Numbered from the stretch's first letter, positions 37,332 through 46,586 are shown. The stretch is DNA of 64,000 nucleotides from an uncultured Saprospiraceae bacterium (GCA_937872385.1 CALMSO010000024.1:51922-115921); one strand, 5' to 3'. Made by a program: numbers and translations. Notes: generated by a model not told the origin, from the sequence alone.

Positions 37332-37586
37332 CTAAAAGGTGCGTTAAATTTCTTATTTTTACCGTATTCTTATTGCAATAAACCTTTTCCTCATACGTTA
37401 TTGTGGCAAAATACTTGCTTTAAACATTAAAGCAAATTATCTTCGAGCCTTTCAAACCATCCGCCCTCCATTGCTATATGGCAATTTCCTTCTGTGTTAT
37501 CCAGCATGGAATGTACAATATGCCTATGTGAAATGCCGTTTTTCGGCAAACTGACAGAATACTGTGAGCAAGAAAAAAGCGCGTGC

Positions 37587-38792
37587 ATGAAATTGAAACA
37601 CTACACCCTATGGACATTAAGCTTGCTGTTGCTGCCGCTGTTTCTTGGCGCGCAACACAAGTGGGAAGGAACACTTTTGCTGGGCGGTGCCAATTATCAA
37701 GGTGACTTGGTGCCTACCTGGTACCCGTATCCAGCGGAAACCAATCTGGCGGCGGGCCTTGCGCTTCGTTATTATTTCAATCCCAATTGGGCTATGCGCA
37801 TCGGTGCTACCTATGGAGAGTTGTCTGGCTCTGATTTAAATTTTGACAATCCCGGTTTTTCCGAAAAAAGACAGTACAGTTTTCAGTCTCGGCTCATCGA
37901 ATCCTCTTTCTTGCTGGAATGGGAGCCTTTCGGCAAAAAACGCTATCCCGCTTTCAATGAATACAAACGCATCATTTCGCCGTACCTCTTTGCGGGTGGC
38001 GGTCTGGCTATCAATAATGTAAATACCACTTTTGGCAAGTTAGCCAATGGCGAAGCCCCGGAGGCCGTCCAGCGCGACCAAGCGGTGTCTTATCCGCAGC
38101 AGCATTTTGCTATGCCAGTGGGTGCCGGCATTAAAATAGACCTAAGCAAGCGCTTGGCCCTCGGGCTGGAAGGCGGCACGCGCTATGCTTTTACCGACTA
38201 TATTGACGGAGTGAGCCAAGCCGGAAACCCCAATACCGGCGATTGGTATGCCTTTGCAGGTGTAACGCTTACGATTCGATTTTATGCCAAAGACCGCGAC
38301 GGTGATGGTATTCCTGATAAAGAAGACCGCTGCCCGGACATCTTTGGGCACATCACAGCCAGAGGCTGCCCCGATCGCGATGGCGATGGCGTAGAAGATG
38401 CCGAAGATCTTTGCCCCGATGAACCCGGCGTAAAAATACTCGGCGGCTGCCCCGACCGCGACGGCGATGGCATCCCTGACAAAGACGACCGCTGCCCCGA
38501 TGCGCCCGGCCCTGAATACACCAATGGCTGCCCCGATACCGATGGCGATGGCATTGCCGACCTAGATGACTGGTGCCCTCGACTGGCGGGCCTCACCTGG
38601 AAAGGCGGCTGCCCCCTGATGGATACCAACGGCGATGGCATCATTGACGAGAAACATTTTAGCATTGAGCCAGCATGGTTGGATGTACTAAAAGAAGCAC
38701 GAACGGCTATTGAACTACCCGACAACTTTTTGTCGCTGCCGCAACGCTTTTTTATAACACCTGTGATACAAGCAAAACCGAGCAACCCATAA
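37587..38792 (+). CDS. DUF6089-like outer-membrane barrel with thrombospondin type 3 repeats
   Basis: 401 aa from the ATG at 37587 (signal peptide MKLKHYTLWTLSLLLLPLFL ... GAQ); the earlier in-frame codons encode no signal. Residues about 25-232 match the small barrel of Bacteroidota DUF6089/OmpA-N-like proteins (LLLGGANYQGDLVP, SFQSRLIESSFLLEWEPFGK, RYAFTDYIDGVS). Residues 235-355 hold five Ca2+-binding TSP3 units of the type DRDGDGIPDKEDRCPD. In most relatives these lead into a peptidoglycan-binding OmpA domain, but here about 40 unassigned residues follow and the protein ends. The next gene is a related barrel without the repeats. Confidence 0.85.
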   Translation: MKLKHYTLWTLSLLLLPLFLGAQHKWEGTLLLGGANYQGDLVPTWYPYPAETNLAAGLALRYYFNPNWAMRIGATYGELSGSDLNFDNPGFSEKRQYSFQSRLIESSFLLEWEPFGKKRYPAFNEYKRIISPYLFAGGGLAINNVNTTFGKLANGEAPEAVQRDQAVSYPQQHFAMPVGAGIKIDLSKRLALGLEGGTRYAFTDYIDGVSQAGNPNTGDWYAFAGVTLTIRFYAKDRDGDGIPDKEDRCPDIFGHITARGCPDRDGDGVEDAEDLCPDEPGVKILGGCPDRDGDGIPDKDDRCPDAPGPEYTNGCPDTDGDGIADLDDWCPRLAGLTWKGGCPLMDTNGDGIIDEKHFSIEPAWLDVLKEARTAIELPDNFLSLPQRFFITPVIQAKPSNP

Positions 38793-38855
38793 CAGAAAGT
38801 ATGTTAATGTTTGGGCTTAATTGCCTTTAAATTACACTAAAAAAAATAGTTTCTG

Positions 38856-38863
38856 TACTTTTG
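38856..38863 (+). promoter_or_regulatory. Candidate -7 element TACTTTTG for the second DUF6089-like gene
   Basis: TACTTTTG matches TAnnTTTG 51 nt upstream of the ATG at 38914, which would give a plausible leader and a separate transcript. Confidence 0.45.
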
Positions 38864-38913
38864 TGCCACACACAGCTTTCAAAAAATTCCCAAAAACACA
38901 CAACTGCTTTAGT

Positions 38914-39597
38914 ATGAAAAAGCTCACACTATCTGCGTTGCTGCTCTTGCAAATTGTATTTTCACATGCACAAAATTCCGAATGGGAAGTGGGCATGTTT
39001 CTCGGAGGAATCAACTATCAAGGCGATTTGATACCCCGAACCGTAGATTTAAGCCAATCCAATGTAGCTATCGGCCTCACCTCTCGCTATCGGTACTATT
39101 ATACGCTCAACTTCCGCGCCAACCTGATTGTTGGCAGAATTGCTGCCTCCGACATGGACTATCCAGAGCGCGAAAGCCGCGGCTTTAGCTTTCAAAGTAG
39201 CCTTGTAGAAATGAGCGGGCTGGCGGAATGGGAGCCTTTTGGCAAGGAGCGAGAACTGAGAGGGGGAAGCACCAGCCTGCTGATATCACCCTACCTGATG
39301 GGAGGCATGGGACTGGCTTTTATCAATCCCAAACCAAACTTTCCTACTATTGGCAATCCGGGAAGCCAGAATCCTATTATTCAAGACATTCGAGCCAGCT
39401 ACTCCAAAGTGCAAATGGTGCTCCCGCTTGGTATTGGCGCGCGCTACGATATCAATAGTAAATGGACCATCTGCGCCGAAATAGCCGGTCGTGTCACTTT
39501 CACCGATTATCTTGATGGGATCAGCATTGCGGCCAACCCCGGCAATAATGACTATTATTGGACTTTCGGGCTGGCGGCCATGTTCAAGCCGAGGTAA
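38914..39597 (+). CDS. DUF6089-like outer-membrane beta-barrel protein
   Basis: 227 aa; signal peptide MKKLTLSALLLLQIVFSHAQ. Shared motifs with the preceding gene: GMFLGGINYQGDLIPR, FSFQSSLVEMSGLAEWEPFG, LLISPYLMGGMGLAF, and RVTFTDYLDGISIAANPGNN near the end. It is an eight-strand-type small barrel without any appended domain. The two genes look like an old duplication in which only the first carries TSP3 repeats. The last 14 bp overlap the 3' end of the convergent sirtuin gene. The function is structural or unknown. Confidence 0.85.
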   Translation: MKKLTLSALLLLQIVFSHAQNSEWEVGMFLGGINYQGDLIPRTVDLSQSNVAIGLTSRYRYYYTLNFRANLIVGRIAASDMDYPERESRGFSFQSSLVEMSGLAEWEPFGKERELRGGSTSLLISPYLMGGMGLAFINPKPNFPTIGNPGSQNPIIQDIRASYSKVQMVLPLGIGARYDINSKWTICAEIAGRVTFTDYLDGISIAANPGNNDYYWTFGLAAMFKPR

Positions 39598-40285
39598 GCA
39601 GTCGCTCTACCAATGCCGGTACGCCAACGGTGGCTTTTGTTGGAATGATTTCTAATGAGCGAGCCGCTCTTTTTGCCGCACTGGCATCCGCAGAAGGGTC
39701 AATATAATACATTTGTGCATCCATCGGAGCAAAACTCACCAGCCCAGCAGCCGGATACACCTGCAAGGAAGTACCGATTACAATTACAATATCTGCATCC
39801 AATACCTCCGTGGCGGCCACCTCAATGAGCGGTACTACTTCACCAAACCAAACGATGTGCGGCCGCAGTTGGCTGCCCAGCTCGCAACGGTCGTCGAGTG
39901 TAATGTCAGTTCGCCAATCATACACCAGCTCTGGATTTTTTGTGCTACGCGCCTTAAACAGCTCGCCATGCAGATGCAGCACCCGGCTACTGCCCGCCCG
40001 CTCGTGTAGGTCGTCCACATTTTGTGTGATTACGTGTACCTCGTATGCTGACTCCAGCGCCACCAAGGCCGCATGCGCCGCATTGGGATGCACCTCGTGC
40101 AATTGCCGACGACGAGCATTGTAAAATTCCAACACCAAGGCAGGATTCTTGTACCAACCATCTATCGAGGCTACTTCCATAATGTCATGCTGCTGCCATA
40201 GCCCTCCGGCATCCCGAAAAGTACTAATACCACTCTCGGCACTGATGCCCGCCCCACTCAGAACAACAACTTTTTTCCTTACCAT
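39584..40285 (-). CDS. SIR2-family NAD-dependent protein deacylase (class III, SIRT5/CobB-like)
   Basis: 233 aa. NAD-binding motifs GAGISAESGISTFRDAGGLW (about 11-30), TQNVDDLHERAG with the catalytic His in LHLHGEL, and GTSLQVYPAAGL are intact. YNARRRQL carries the Tyr/Arg pair that in CobB/SIRT5 accepts succinyl- or malonyl-lysine. The four zinc cysteines normal in sirtuins are absent from the module after HLHGELFKARSTKNP, a feature of some Bacteroidota members. It probably removes acyl groups from lysines, with preference inferred only from the Y-R pair. A heptad element lies at its 5' end. Confidence 0.93.
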   Translation of the reverse strand: MVRKKVVVLSGAGISAESGISTFRDAGGLWQQHDIMEVASIDGWYKNPALVLEFYNARRRQLHEVHPNAAHAALVALESAYEVHVITQNVDDLHERAGSSRVLHLHGELFKARSTKNPELVYDWRTDITLDDRCELGSQLRPHIVWFGEVVPLIEVAATEVLDADIVIVIGTSLQVYPAAGLVSFAPMDAQMYYIDPSADASAAKRAARSLEIIPTKATVGVPALVERLLTSA

Positions 40286-40289
40286 GTAT

Positions 40290-40378
40290 TAGATCTTGAG
40301 ATATTAGATGCCAGACTTTAGTACAGGGCACTCAACCTGTAAACCCCATTCCCCTATTCACCCCATTCATCCCCAGTA
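40290..40378 (-). repeat. Heptad-periodic intergenic element, copy 7
   Basis: ATATTAGATGCCAGACTTTAG units next to the sirtuin start, then a short middle stretch and C-rich CCCCATT CCCCTAT units toward the response-regulator stop. Shorter and more degraded than the others. Confidence 0.7.
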
Positions 40379-40385
40379 AAACACA

Positions 40386-41000
40386 TCAAATCAACAACTT
40401 ACGCAACTTAGCAATAGCTTCCGAACGAGAGCGCACATCTAACTTATCATAAAGGTTTTGCAAGTGCGTTTTTACCGTATTAATACTTACAAAATGCTGC
40501 TCCGCCATTTGTTTATTGGTACATCCTTCGTACACCGATTGTAATATTTCAAATTCTTTTTCCGTCAGGGGGCTATCAATGCGCTGATTCAATCGCTCTA
40601 AGCTCAGGTGCCGAGGGCGGGCACCCTGCGAAAAGTTATACAACCCGATTTCGATACTCGAATATAAGTCTTTTTCATTAAAAGGTTTTAAAATATAGCC
40701 CATTGGGCGGGTCACCTTCGCTTGTTCTATGATAGATTTGTGTGAATAAGATGTCAAAAAAATAAAAGGTGCATAATATTGTTCATTAATAATTTGTGCC
40801 AGTTCAAGTCCGTCCATATTACCACCGAGATTAATATCGAGCAGGGCCATATCGGGCGTTTGCATTTCGAGCGCACGCAGGGCCTGAGCCTTATTATGCG
40901 CTACTGCACACACCGAATAATCCGCATTGGTGAGGTATTCCCGAATGTCTTCCGCAATGAGCGGTTCATCTTCCACGATTAAAATACGAATCGTTGACAT
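40386..41000 (-). CDS. LuxR/NarL-type response regulator
   Basis: 204 aa. The receiver domain (1-120) has the acidic pair in ILIVEDEPLIAED, the phospho-acceptor Asp in PDMALLDINLGG (about 54), the Thr/Ser switch in FIFLTSYSH and Lys in YILKPF. The C-terminal HTH (about 140-204) reads PLTEKEFEILQSVYEGCTNK, QHFVSINTVKTHLQNLYDKL. Its start codon shares a base with the stop of the sensor kinase (TAATG), so the two are translationally coupled and almost certainly cognate. Targets are not visible. Confidence 0.94.
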   Translation of the reverse strand: MSTIRILIVEDEPLIAEDIREYLTNADYSVCAVAHNKAQALRALEMQTPDMALLDINLGGNMDGLELAQIINEQYYAPFIFLTSYSHKSIIEQAKVTRPMGYILKPFNEKDLYSSIEIGLYNFSQGARPRHLSLERLNQRIDSPLTEKEFEILQSVYEGCTNKQMAEQHFVSINTVKTHLQNLYDKLDVRSRSEAIAKLRKLLI

Positions 41001-42937
41001 TAAGCTGCTTTATAATTTGGAATATAAATATCAATTTTAGTGCCTTGCTCCGACTGAATATTTAGTTCGCCCTCTAATTTTTGCGTGAATGCTTTTACTA
41101 AACGGAATCCTAAGCTTTTGAGTTCCTCGATATTAAAATCATGCGACAAACCTCGTCCATTATCAGCAATACGCAAGCGCAGCCCTTCCCCCTCCTGCTT
41201 CAGCGCCACATATATTCTGCCGGGGCGATTATCCGCAAAAGCATATTTCAAAGCATTGCTAATCAATTCGTTAAGTATCAAGCCAAGCGGTATGATAGTA
41301 TCTACATCTAATTTCAAAGGGTCAATATCCGTAGCAATAGTAATCTGCTGCGAACTAATATTATAATTAGACAAAAGACTATCCGTTAATTTTTCGATAT
41401 ATTCTACTGCATCTACGCCTACCAAATCTTCATTTTGATATAAATTTTGGTGAATAAGTGCCATAGAATGAACTCGATTGCGCCCTTCTTGAATGGCTTC
41501 CAGCGCCTTAGGGTCTTCTATCTGCCGCGATTGTAGGCTTAATAATGAGGATATAATTTGCAAATTGTTTTTTACCCGATGATGAATTTCTTTTAGTAAT
41601 GCCTCTTTTTCACCCAATACTTTTTCAATCCGATCATTTTTTTCACTTAACAAAAGGTTGGCTTTTTTACGTAGCCGCAGCAGCCGATAGCCGAGCAGAA
41701 AAATAATGACCAAGCCCGCCAGCACAGCGATGTAGGCTATCCGCTCCCGCCGATTTTTTTGCAACTCCAACTCTTGAATTTGTATCAAATTTTCCTTTTC
41801 CTTAGTCAAATATTTAGTCTCCATTTCTGCTTCTAACTTCAGTCGCTCTTCTGACAACAGCGTATCTGCATAAAATTTATGCTCTAATAAAGCTTTATAA
41901 GCTTCCTCATGCTGGTTTAGGCCGTGCATAGCATAGGCTTTCAATTCGTAAAAATTACTTTTAACCGTGTTGAAGTTTGTTTGTATAATTTCCGGCTCTA
42001 CTTTATCTAACCATTCCTTTGCACTTGCATAATCTTTCTGCCGCACGTAAATACGCGCCAATGCCAATTTAGACATTATTATCTCATAAAATCGAACCCC
42101 GGTTAGATTATAGCTAAACAATTCTAACAGAGCGCTCTTGGCTTCATCCAAGCGATTCATTTCGTATAATGCATTACCCAATGATATATTTACTGACTGC
42201 GCTTCATTTACTTCCCCTAATTTTTGATATAATTGCTTCGCCGATTGTAGATATTTTTCAGAATTATTATAATCCTTCATATAACCATACACCAACCCTA
42301 TATTATTTAGCGTATTTGCCACGCCAATACTGTCTTTGACACTTTCTTTAATAGCCAAAGATTTTTTGTAAATACGAATCGCATCATCATAACGGTTCAG
42401 CCGACGATACACAACCGCCAAGTTATTTAGCAGCCGGGCGTACGCCCAGTCTTCATTGAGTTTTTCATACACCGCCTCGGCCTCCAAATAATATTGAAGC
42501 GCCTGCCCCAAGTCGCCTGCATAATAATAAGCTACACCTTTATTTAGCAACAAGCTGGCGTGCTCTTTGAGCCACTGTGGCTTGCCTTCTGTAATCGTCA
42601 TAGCCTCATCATACGATGCAACTGCTTGTCCTAAATCACCGCGAACATCTGCGGCAACGCCCTGATTTCTAAGCGCATGTATAATGCCTTTGGTGTAATT
42701 AATAGCTCTTGATGCTTGTAAAGCCTCGCGGATATAATACACTGACAACTCCATGGAATCTTGTACGTAGTGTCGCGATAGTTCATTCAGTGCATTGATA
42801 CGCGTAGTATCATTTGCCGTGCGCAAGAGGTTTTGCAAACTGTCTATGACAGGTGTTTGCGCTGGCAGCCATGCCCCAAAAAGAGGTAATAATAATAACA
42901 AAAATAATTGCCTAAGCCGTATTTTATTATGCACCAT
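41000..42937 (-). CDS. TPR-containing sensor histidine kinase (HisKA_2 type)
   Basis: 645 aa from the ATG at 42937 (MVHNKIRLRQLFLLLLLPLF, signal peptide); an upstream ATG at 42964 would add nine residues before it. Tetratricopeptide repeats fill about 50-330 (for example YAGDLGQALQYYLEAEAVYE and YDDAIRIYKKSLAIKESVKD). One transmembrane helix (about 400-425) is followed by a coiled stretch and the phospho-acceptor motif EIHHRVKNNLQIISSLLSL. The ATP lid shows LNELISNALKYAF and IADNGRGL. The TPR region would sense a periplasmic protein or ligand. It is followed directly by its response regulator. Confidence 0.94.
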   Translation of the reverse strand: MVHNKIRLRQLFLLLLLPLFGAWLPAQTPVIDSLQNLLRTANDTTRINALNELSRHYVQDSMELSVYYIREALQASRAINYTKGIIHALRNQGVAADVRGDLGQAVASYDEAMTITEGKPQWLKEHASLLLNKGVAYYYAGDLGQALQYYLEAEAVYEKLNEDWAYARLLNNLAVVYRRLNRYDDAIRIYKKSLAIKESVKDSIGVANTLNNIGLVYGYMKDYNNSEKYLQSAKQLYQKLGEVNEAQSVNISLGNALYEMNRLDEAKSALLELFSYNLTGVRFYEIIMSKLALARIYVRQKDYASAKEWLDKVEPEIIQTNFNTVKSNFYELKAYAMHGLNQHEEAYKALLEHKFYADTLLSEERLKLEAEMETKYLTKEKENLIQIQELELQKNRRERIAYIAVLAGLVIIFLLGYRLLRLRKKANLLLSEKNDRIEKVLGEKEALLKEIHHRVKNNLQIISSLLSLQSRQIEDPKALEAIQEGRNRVHSMALIHQNLYQNEDLVGVDAVEYIEKLTDSLLSNYNISSQQITIATDIDPLKLDVDTIIPLGLILNELISNALKYAFADNRPGRIYVALKQEGEGLRLRIADNGRGLSHDFNIEELKSLGFRLVKAFTQKLEGELNIQSEQGTKIDIYIPNYKAA

Positions 42938-43255
42938 GATAGGTTTATTTTTATATAATACCATTGGCTATTGCACCAAAATAGAAAAATTTGCCGAAAT
43001 TTATTGTCTCTAACGTTTCCGGAGGTCATCCTTTAGGATGAATTTAGCTCGAAAATAGCATTTTTGCGGCGGTTTGTAGTATTCAGATGATGTATCTACG
43101 CCTCTTTTTACAAAAAAAGGTAAAAAATGCAATCTTTTTGGTTAAATTTTCGTTCAACATATTGTTTTATTCAGATTTTTATTGAAACTTTGCATAAGTC
43201 ATTGATTTTTAAATTAAATACCACAGATTATTACATCTGTATCAAAGCAAACGGT
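42938..43255 (+). other. 318-nt divergent interval with a small REP-like palindrome
   Basis: A 7-bp inverted repeat, TCATCCT TT AGGATGA, lies at 43026-43041. The rest is A/T-rich and should carry divergent promoters for the kinase operon and the LysM gene, but I see no full TAnnTTTG/TTG pair on either strand. Confidence 0.5.
43026..43041. repeat. REP-like short palindrome with CTTTAG core
   Basis: The arms at 43026-43032 and 43035-43041 are perfectly complementary around TT. The central CTTTAG is shared with the palindrome GGCGACTTTAGTCGCC in the nrdB leader. Confidence 0.4.
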
Positions 43256-44986
43256 ATGACCATCAAAACTCAGCTTCTAACGATTTGTTTGCTTCTGGTA
43301 GCCACCATCCCCCCGCTAAATGCCGCCAGTATTTATATTTTCCATGATGCGACCTGCATGGATCGGCTCGTGTATGCACGCACTACTGCCAACGGCACGG
43401 CGCAGCAGCACATCGTGTATCGCATTAAGGCGAGTGATGTGGAGGATATTTTTCTCGAAATTGGCACCGAAGGTCAACAGATTCAGGAGTTTATGCCACC
43501 TCAGGTATATGGCTGCGGTGCGCCCTTGTTCGACGAGTCATTGGTAGAATCCGTTAATAACCGGCGTAATTTAGTATTCATGGTGCTCCGGCTGCCCAAC
43601 AATCGCTACAGCATCAATCAGGTGCAACAAGCCTCCTATTTTCAACACATTGGTCAGGCAATGACTTATGTATCAGCACGTTATAGTTTTGCTTTTAATA
43701 CCAACCGAGGCGTAGTGGGCGAAAATATTGCCACTGGCCAATCGGGCCGCGCCACTATTTTTTTTGAAGGTAAATTAGAAAGTGATTGCAGCGGAGCTTA
43801 CATTTTCCGTCGGATAGCGCCCGACGAAGCGCAGCCACACACCGATTTTGTGTTGATACCGGAGGTAGGGTTGCAGGAGGAAAGAATCGGCAAAAATGCT
43901 GACGATGCCATTAATAATACCTTGCGCTTAGAAAAAGTGAATGATTATACGCCCACCGAGTACCTGCGGCTGCTTTGCAAGCCAGAAGCTGCCAAGCCAA
44001 AAGGAGCAGATGCAACCCCTGCAGACCAACTCGCCGTGAAAGGTGTAGAAACGTACGACAAAACGCCTGCCAAACCAATTGCTGCCGCCAATCCCTGCGG
44101 AGAAGCATCGGGTAATGGTTTTCATATTGTACAAAAAGGCGAAACGCTTTTCAGAATAGCGCAAACCTACCAAGTGACGGTGCCGCAGATCAAAACGTGG
44201 AACCGACTTTCGTCTAATGTCATCCGCCCTTGCGACAAGCTGCGCGTAGCCGAAAATACCCTGACCGCCAAAACGCCTGCGCCCCAAACTGTCAACCAGA
44301 AACAGGTAGTGACATTGCCCGCGCCTTACGACCAAACGATGCAGGCAAAAGGGCCAGACCCAGTAGCCAAGGCTGCCTGGGAACGCGCTTGGGAAAAAAC
44401 ATCTGGCTATCATGTAGTGTTGCCGGGCGAGACAGCCGCTTCCATTGCGCTGAAATATGGCTTTTCGGAAGCGCGATTCCGTTCTGTCAATGGGCTTGGA
44501 CCGGATGAAGTAGTAAAAATAGGACAACCGCTGAAAACGACGGACTGCCTGCCAACTACCGGCTTTGCAGCTGCACCGCCACGCGAACAAAGCGGCCCGG
44601 CAAGCTACGACCAAACACCCGGTTTTACTGAAAAATCGGCTGCTTTTGCACCTTACAATTTCAATACAGATGATCGAATCACGCCGCAATTTTATATGCA
44701 ATCCGATATTCCGGAAGGTATGCAACCCAAAGGCGGTACAGCACTCAGCCCAGAATTGGCTCGCCGTGCCGGTATGATTAATCAAGTACCACCAGCCTAC
44801 GACCAGACCGTACCGGTACGCGAATATGAAGCTGCGGGTATTCAACGCGCTACCCATACCGTCAAGGAAGGTGATACCCTATTTCGTATCGCCCGGATGT
44901 ACGGCATCTCGCCGGAGCGCCTGAAAATGCTGAATAACTTAGAAAACGATGTGATTGTGCCTTTCCAGCGATTGTATATCAATTGA
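43256..44986 (+). CDS. Secreted protein with three LysM domains
   Basis: 576 aa from the ATG at 43256 (MTIKTQLLTICLLLVATIPP signal peptide); the longer upstream frame lacks a signal. Residues about 22-240 form a unique domain starting SIYIFHDATCMDRLVYARTT. LysM 1 is GFHIVQKGETLFRIAQTYQV (about 284), LysM 2 is GYHVVLPGETAASIALKYGF (about 383), and LysM 3 at the C-terminus is THTVKEGDTLFRIARMYGIS. LysM binds peptidoglycan or GlcNAc chains. Between the modules a YD(Q/K)T motif recurs four or five times (TYDKTPA, PYDQTMQ, SYDQTPG, AYDQTVP). No catalytic domain is visible, so an architectural cell-wall role is likely. Confidence 0.88.
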   Translation: MTIKTQLLTICLLLVATIPPLNAASIYIFHDATCMDRLVYARTTANGTAQQHIVYRIKASDVEDIFLEIGTEGQQIQEFMPPQVYGCGAPLFDESLVESVNNRRNLVFMVLRLPNNRYSINQVQQASYFQHIGQAMTYVSARYSFAFNTNRGVVGENIATGQSGRATIFFEGKLESDCSGAYIFRRIAPDEAQPHTDFVLIPEVGLQEERIGKNADDAINNTLRLEKVNDYTPTEYLRLLCKPEAAKPKGADATPADQLAVKGVETYDKTPAKPIAAANPCGEASGNGFHIVQKGETLFRIAQTYQVTVPQIKTWNRLSSNVIRPCDKLRVAENTLTAKTPAPQTVNQKQVVTLPAPYDQTMQAKGPDPVAKAAWERAWEKTSGYHVVLPGETAASIALKYGFSEARFRSVNGLGPDEVVKIGQPLKTTDCLPTTGFAAAPPREQSGPASYDQTPGFTEKSAAFAPYNFNTDDRITPQFYMQSDIPEGMQPKGGTALSPELARRAGMINQVPPAYDQTVPVREYEAAGIQRATHTVKEGDTLFRIARMYGISPERLKMLNNLENDVIVPFQRLYIN

Positions 44987-45012
44987 GCACGTAAAATGTA
45001 ATACGCTCACAA

Positions 45013-46485
45013 TCAACGCAATACCTTCCACCAGGGCGAAGTAGGTACGTGTGGTACTTGCAACTGCTGGTGCGCGTCTTCGTACAACTGTGCAGCTATG
45101 TGCGCGGCCAATTCCGCTTCTTTGGCTTCTTTTTCCTTGATGGCCTCTGGCGTAAAATATTGTTTAACAAAATTCGTGTCGAAATCGCCGCTCAAAAAAG
45201 CCTCGTGCTCAAACACAAATTGCCCAAATGGCAAGGTGGTACGCACACCTTTGATTTCATACTGACTAATCGCTTCGAGCATCCGCCGAATGGCACCTTC
45301 CCGGTTGACTCCCCAGGTTACCAATTTGGCAATCATCGGATCGTAATAAATCGGAATATCCATACCTGCTTCGTAGCCATCGTCAAGGCGAATATGCTCC
45401 CCGACTGGGCGCTGGTACGTTTCTAATTTGCCGACATTAGGTAGAAAATTATTCAGCGGATCTTCAGCATATACCCGCAATTCTACGGCGTGCCCATTGA
45501 TGCGGAGGTCTTCTTGCGCAAAACTCAGGCGTTCGCCCCGCGCAATGCGAATTTGTTGCTCCACCAAATCAAGCCCGGTAATCATTTCCGTGACGGGGTG
45601 CTCCACCTGCAGGCGGGTATTCATTTCCAGAAAGTAAAACTTGCGTTGATCGTCCACCAGAAATTCTACGGTGCCGGCACCAAGATAATCACAGGATTTG
45701 GCTACTTTCACTGCGGCTTCGCCCATGGCCTGGCGCATAGCGGGCGTGAGGATGGCAGAGGGTGCTTCTTCCACTACTTTTTGGTGTCGGCGTTGCACAC
45801 TGCATTCACGCTCAAACAGATAGACCACATTGCCGTGCATATCTGCCAATACTTGTATCTCAATATGGCGGGGCGATGTAACGAATTTTTCAATAAAAAC
45901 CGAGCCGTCGCCGAAAGCCGAAGTTGCTTCGCTGATAGCGCGCTCCATTTGCTCTTTGAGTTCTGCATCCGATTCTACCACCCGCATTCCTTTGCCACCA
46001 CCGCCAGCCGAAGCCTTAATCAGTACCGGATAGCCAATTGCTTGCGCCACCTTGCGCGCTTCTTCCAAATCGCTAATCGCGTGATCCACACCAGGCACCA
46101 TCGGCACCTCAAATTGCTTTACAGCGTCTTTGGCTGCCAGTTTGCTGCCCATCATTTCAATAGCTTTGGGGCGAGGGCCGATAAACGTAATGCCTTTATC
46201 TTCAACCATTTGCGCGAATTGCGCATTTTCACTCAAAAAACCGTAGCCCGGATGGATGCCGTCCACACCGAGCCGTTGGGCAATGTCTGCAATCTTATCG
46301 CCCCGTAAGTAAGAATCTTTGGAAGGCGGCGGCCCCACACAAACGGCTTCGTCAGCAAAGCGCACGTGTGGCATATTGCGATCGGCTTCTGAATAGATAG
46401 CAACCGTCCGAATGCCCATTTTATGAGCGGTACGCATCACGCGCAATGCGATTTCGCCCCTGTTGGCAACCAATATTTTTTTCAT
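45013..46485 (-). CDS. accC: Biotin carboxylase (acetyl-CoA/acyl-CoA carboxylase subunit)
   Basis: 490 aa. It starts KKILVANRGEIALRVMRTAH; the ATP-grasp glycine loop is KASAGGGGKGMRVV (about 160-173); EMNTRLQVEHPVTEMITGLD and the C-terminal ATP-lid region are intact. It carboxylates biotin on BCCP using bicarbonate and ATP. The last 40 residues (EKEAKEAELAAHIAAQLYED ...) extend past the roughly 450-aa E. coli enzyme, as in Bacteroidota acyl-CoA carboxylase subunits. No accB/BCCP or carboxyltransferase gene is adjacent, so whether it serves acetyl- or propionyl-CoA carboxylase cannot be decided here. Confidence 0.93.
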   Translation of the reverse strand: MKKILVANRGEIALRVMRTAHKMGIRTVAIYSEADRNMPHVRFADEAVCVGPPPSKDSYLRGDKIADIAQRLGVDGIHPGYGFLSENAQFAQMVEDKGITFIGPRPKAIEMMGSKLAAKDAVKQFEVPMVPGVDHAISDLEEARKVAQAIGYPVLIKASAGGGGKGMRVVESDAELKEQMERAISEATSAFGDGSVFIEKFVTSPRHIEIQVLADMHGNVVYLFERECSVQRRHQKVVEEAPSAILTPAMRQAMGEAAVKVAKSCDYLGAGTVEFLVDDQRKFYFLEMNTRLQVEHPVTEMITGLDLVEQQIRIARGERLSFAQEDLRINGHAVELRVYAEDPLNNFLPNVGKLETYQRPVGEHIRLDDGYEAGMDIPIYYDPMIAKLVTWGVNREGAIRRMLEAISQYEIKGVRTTLPFGQFVFEHEAFLSGDFDTNFVKQYFTPEAIKEKEAKEAELAAHIAAQLYEDAHQQLQVPHVPTSPWWKVLR

Positions 46486-46586
46486 TGGAAAAAGTGTTCG
46501 GTTTTAGATGATTTTCAACAAAATTCTGCATTGGTAAAAATAAAAAGTTTTCTGGCAAACCGGCACATATTTACCAAAAGCCTTGC

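Larger units (their letters stand above)
37031..37586 (+). other. 556-nt interval between nrdA and the DUF6089-like gene
   Basis: Starts with GTAATGGGTATTGCTAATTG, partly like the post-stop repeat at 51.1, 62.7 and 63.8 kb. Then come a heptad element (37051-37185), two terminator-like hairpins (37242-37266 and 37298-37331), and about 250 nt of A/T-rich DNA that probably holds the promoter of the next gene. Confidence 0.65.

Noticed and set aside
43928..44857. 309-codon open frame antisense to the LysM gene
   Set aside because: It mirrors a gene with clear domains, has no recognisable motif and Cys/Arg-rich composition typical of a shadow frame.
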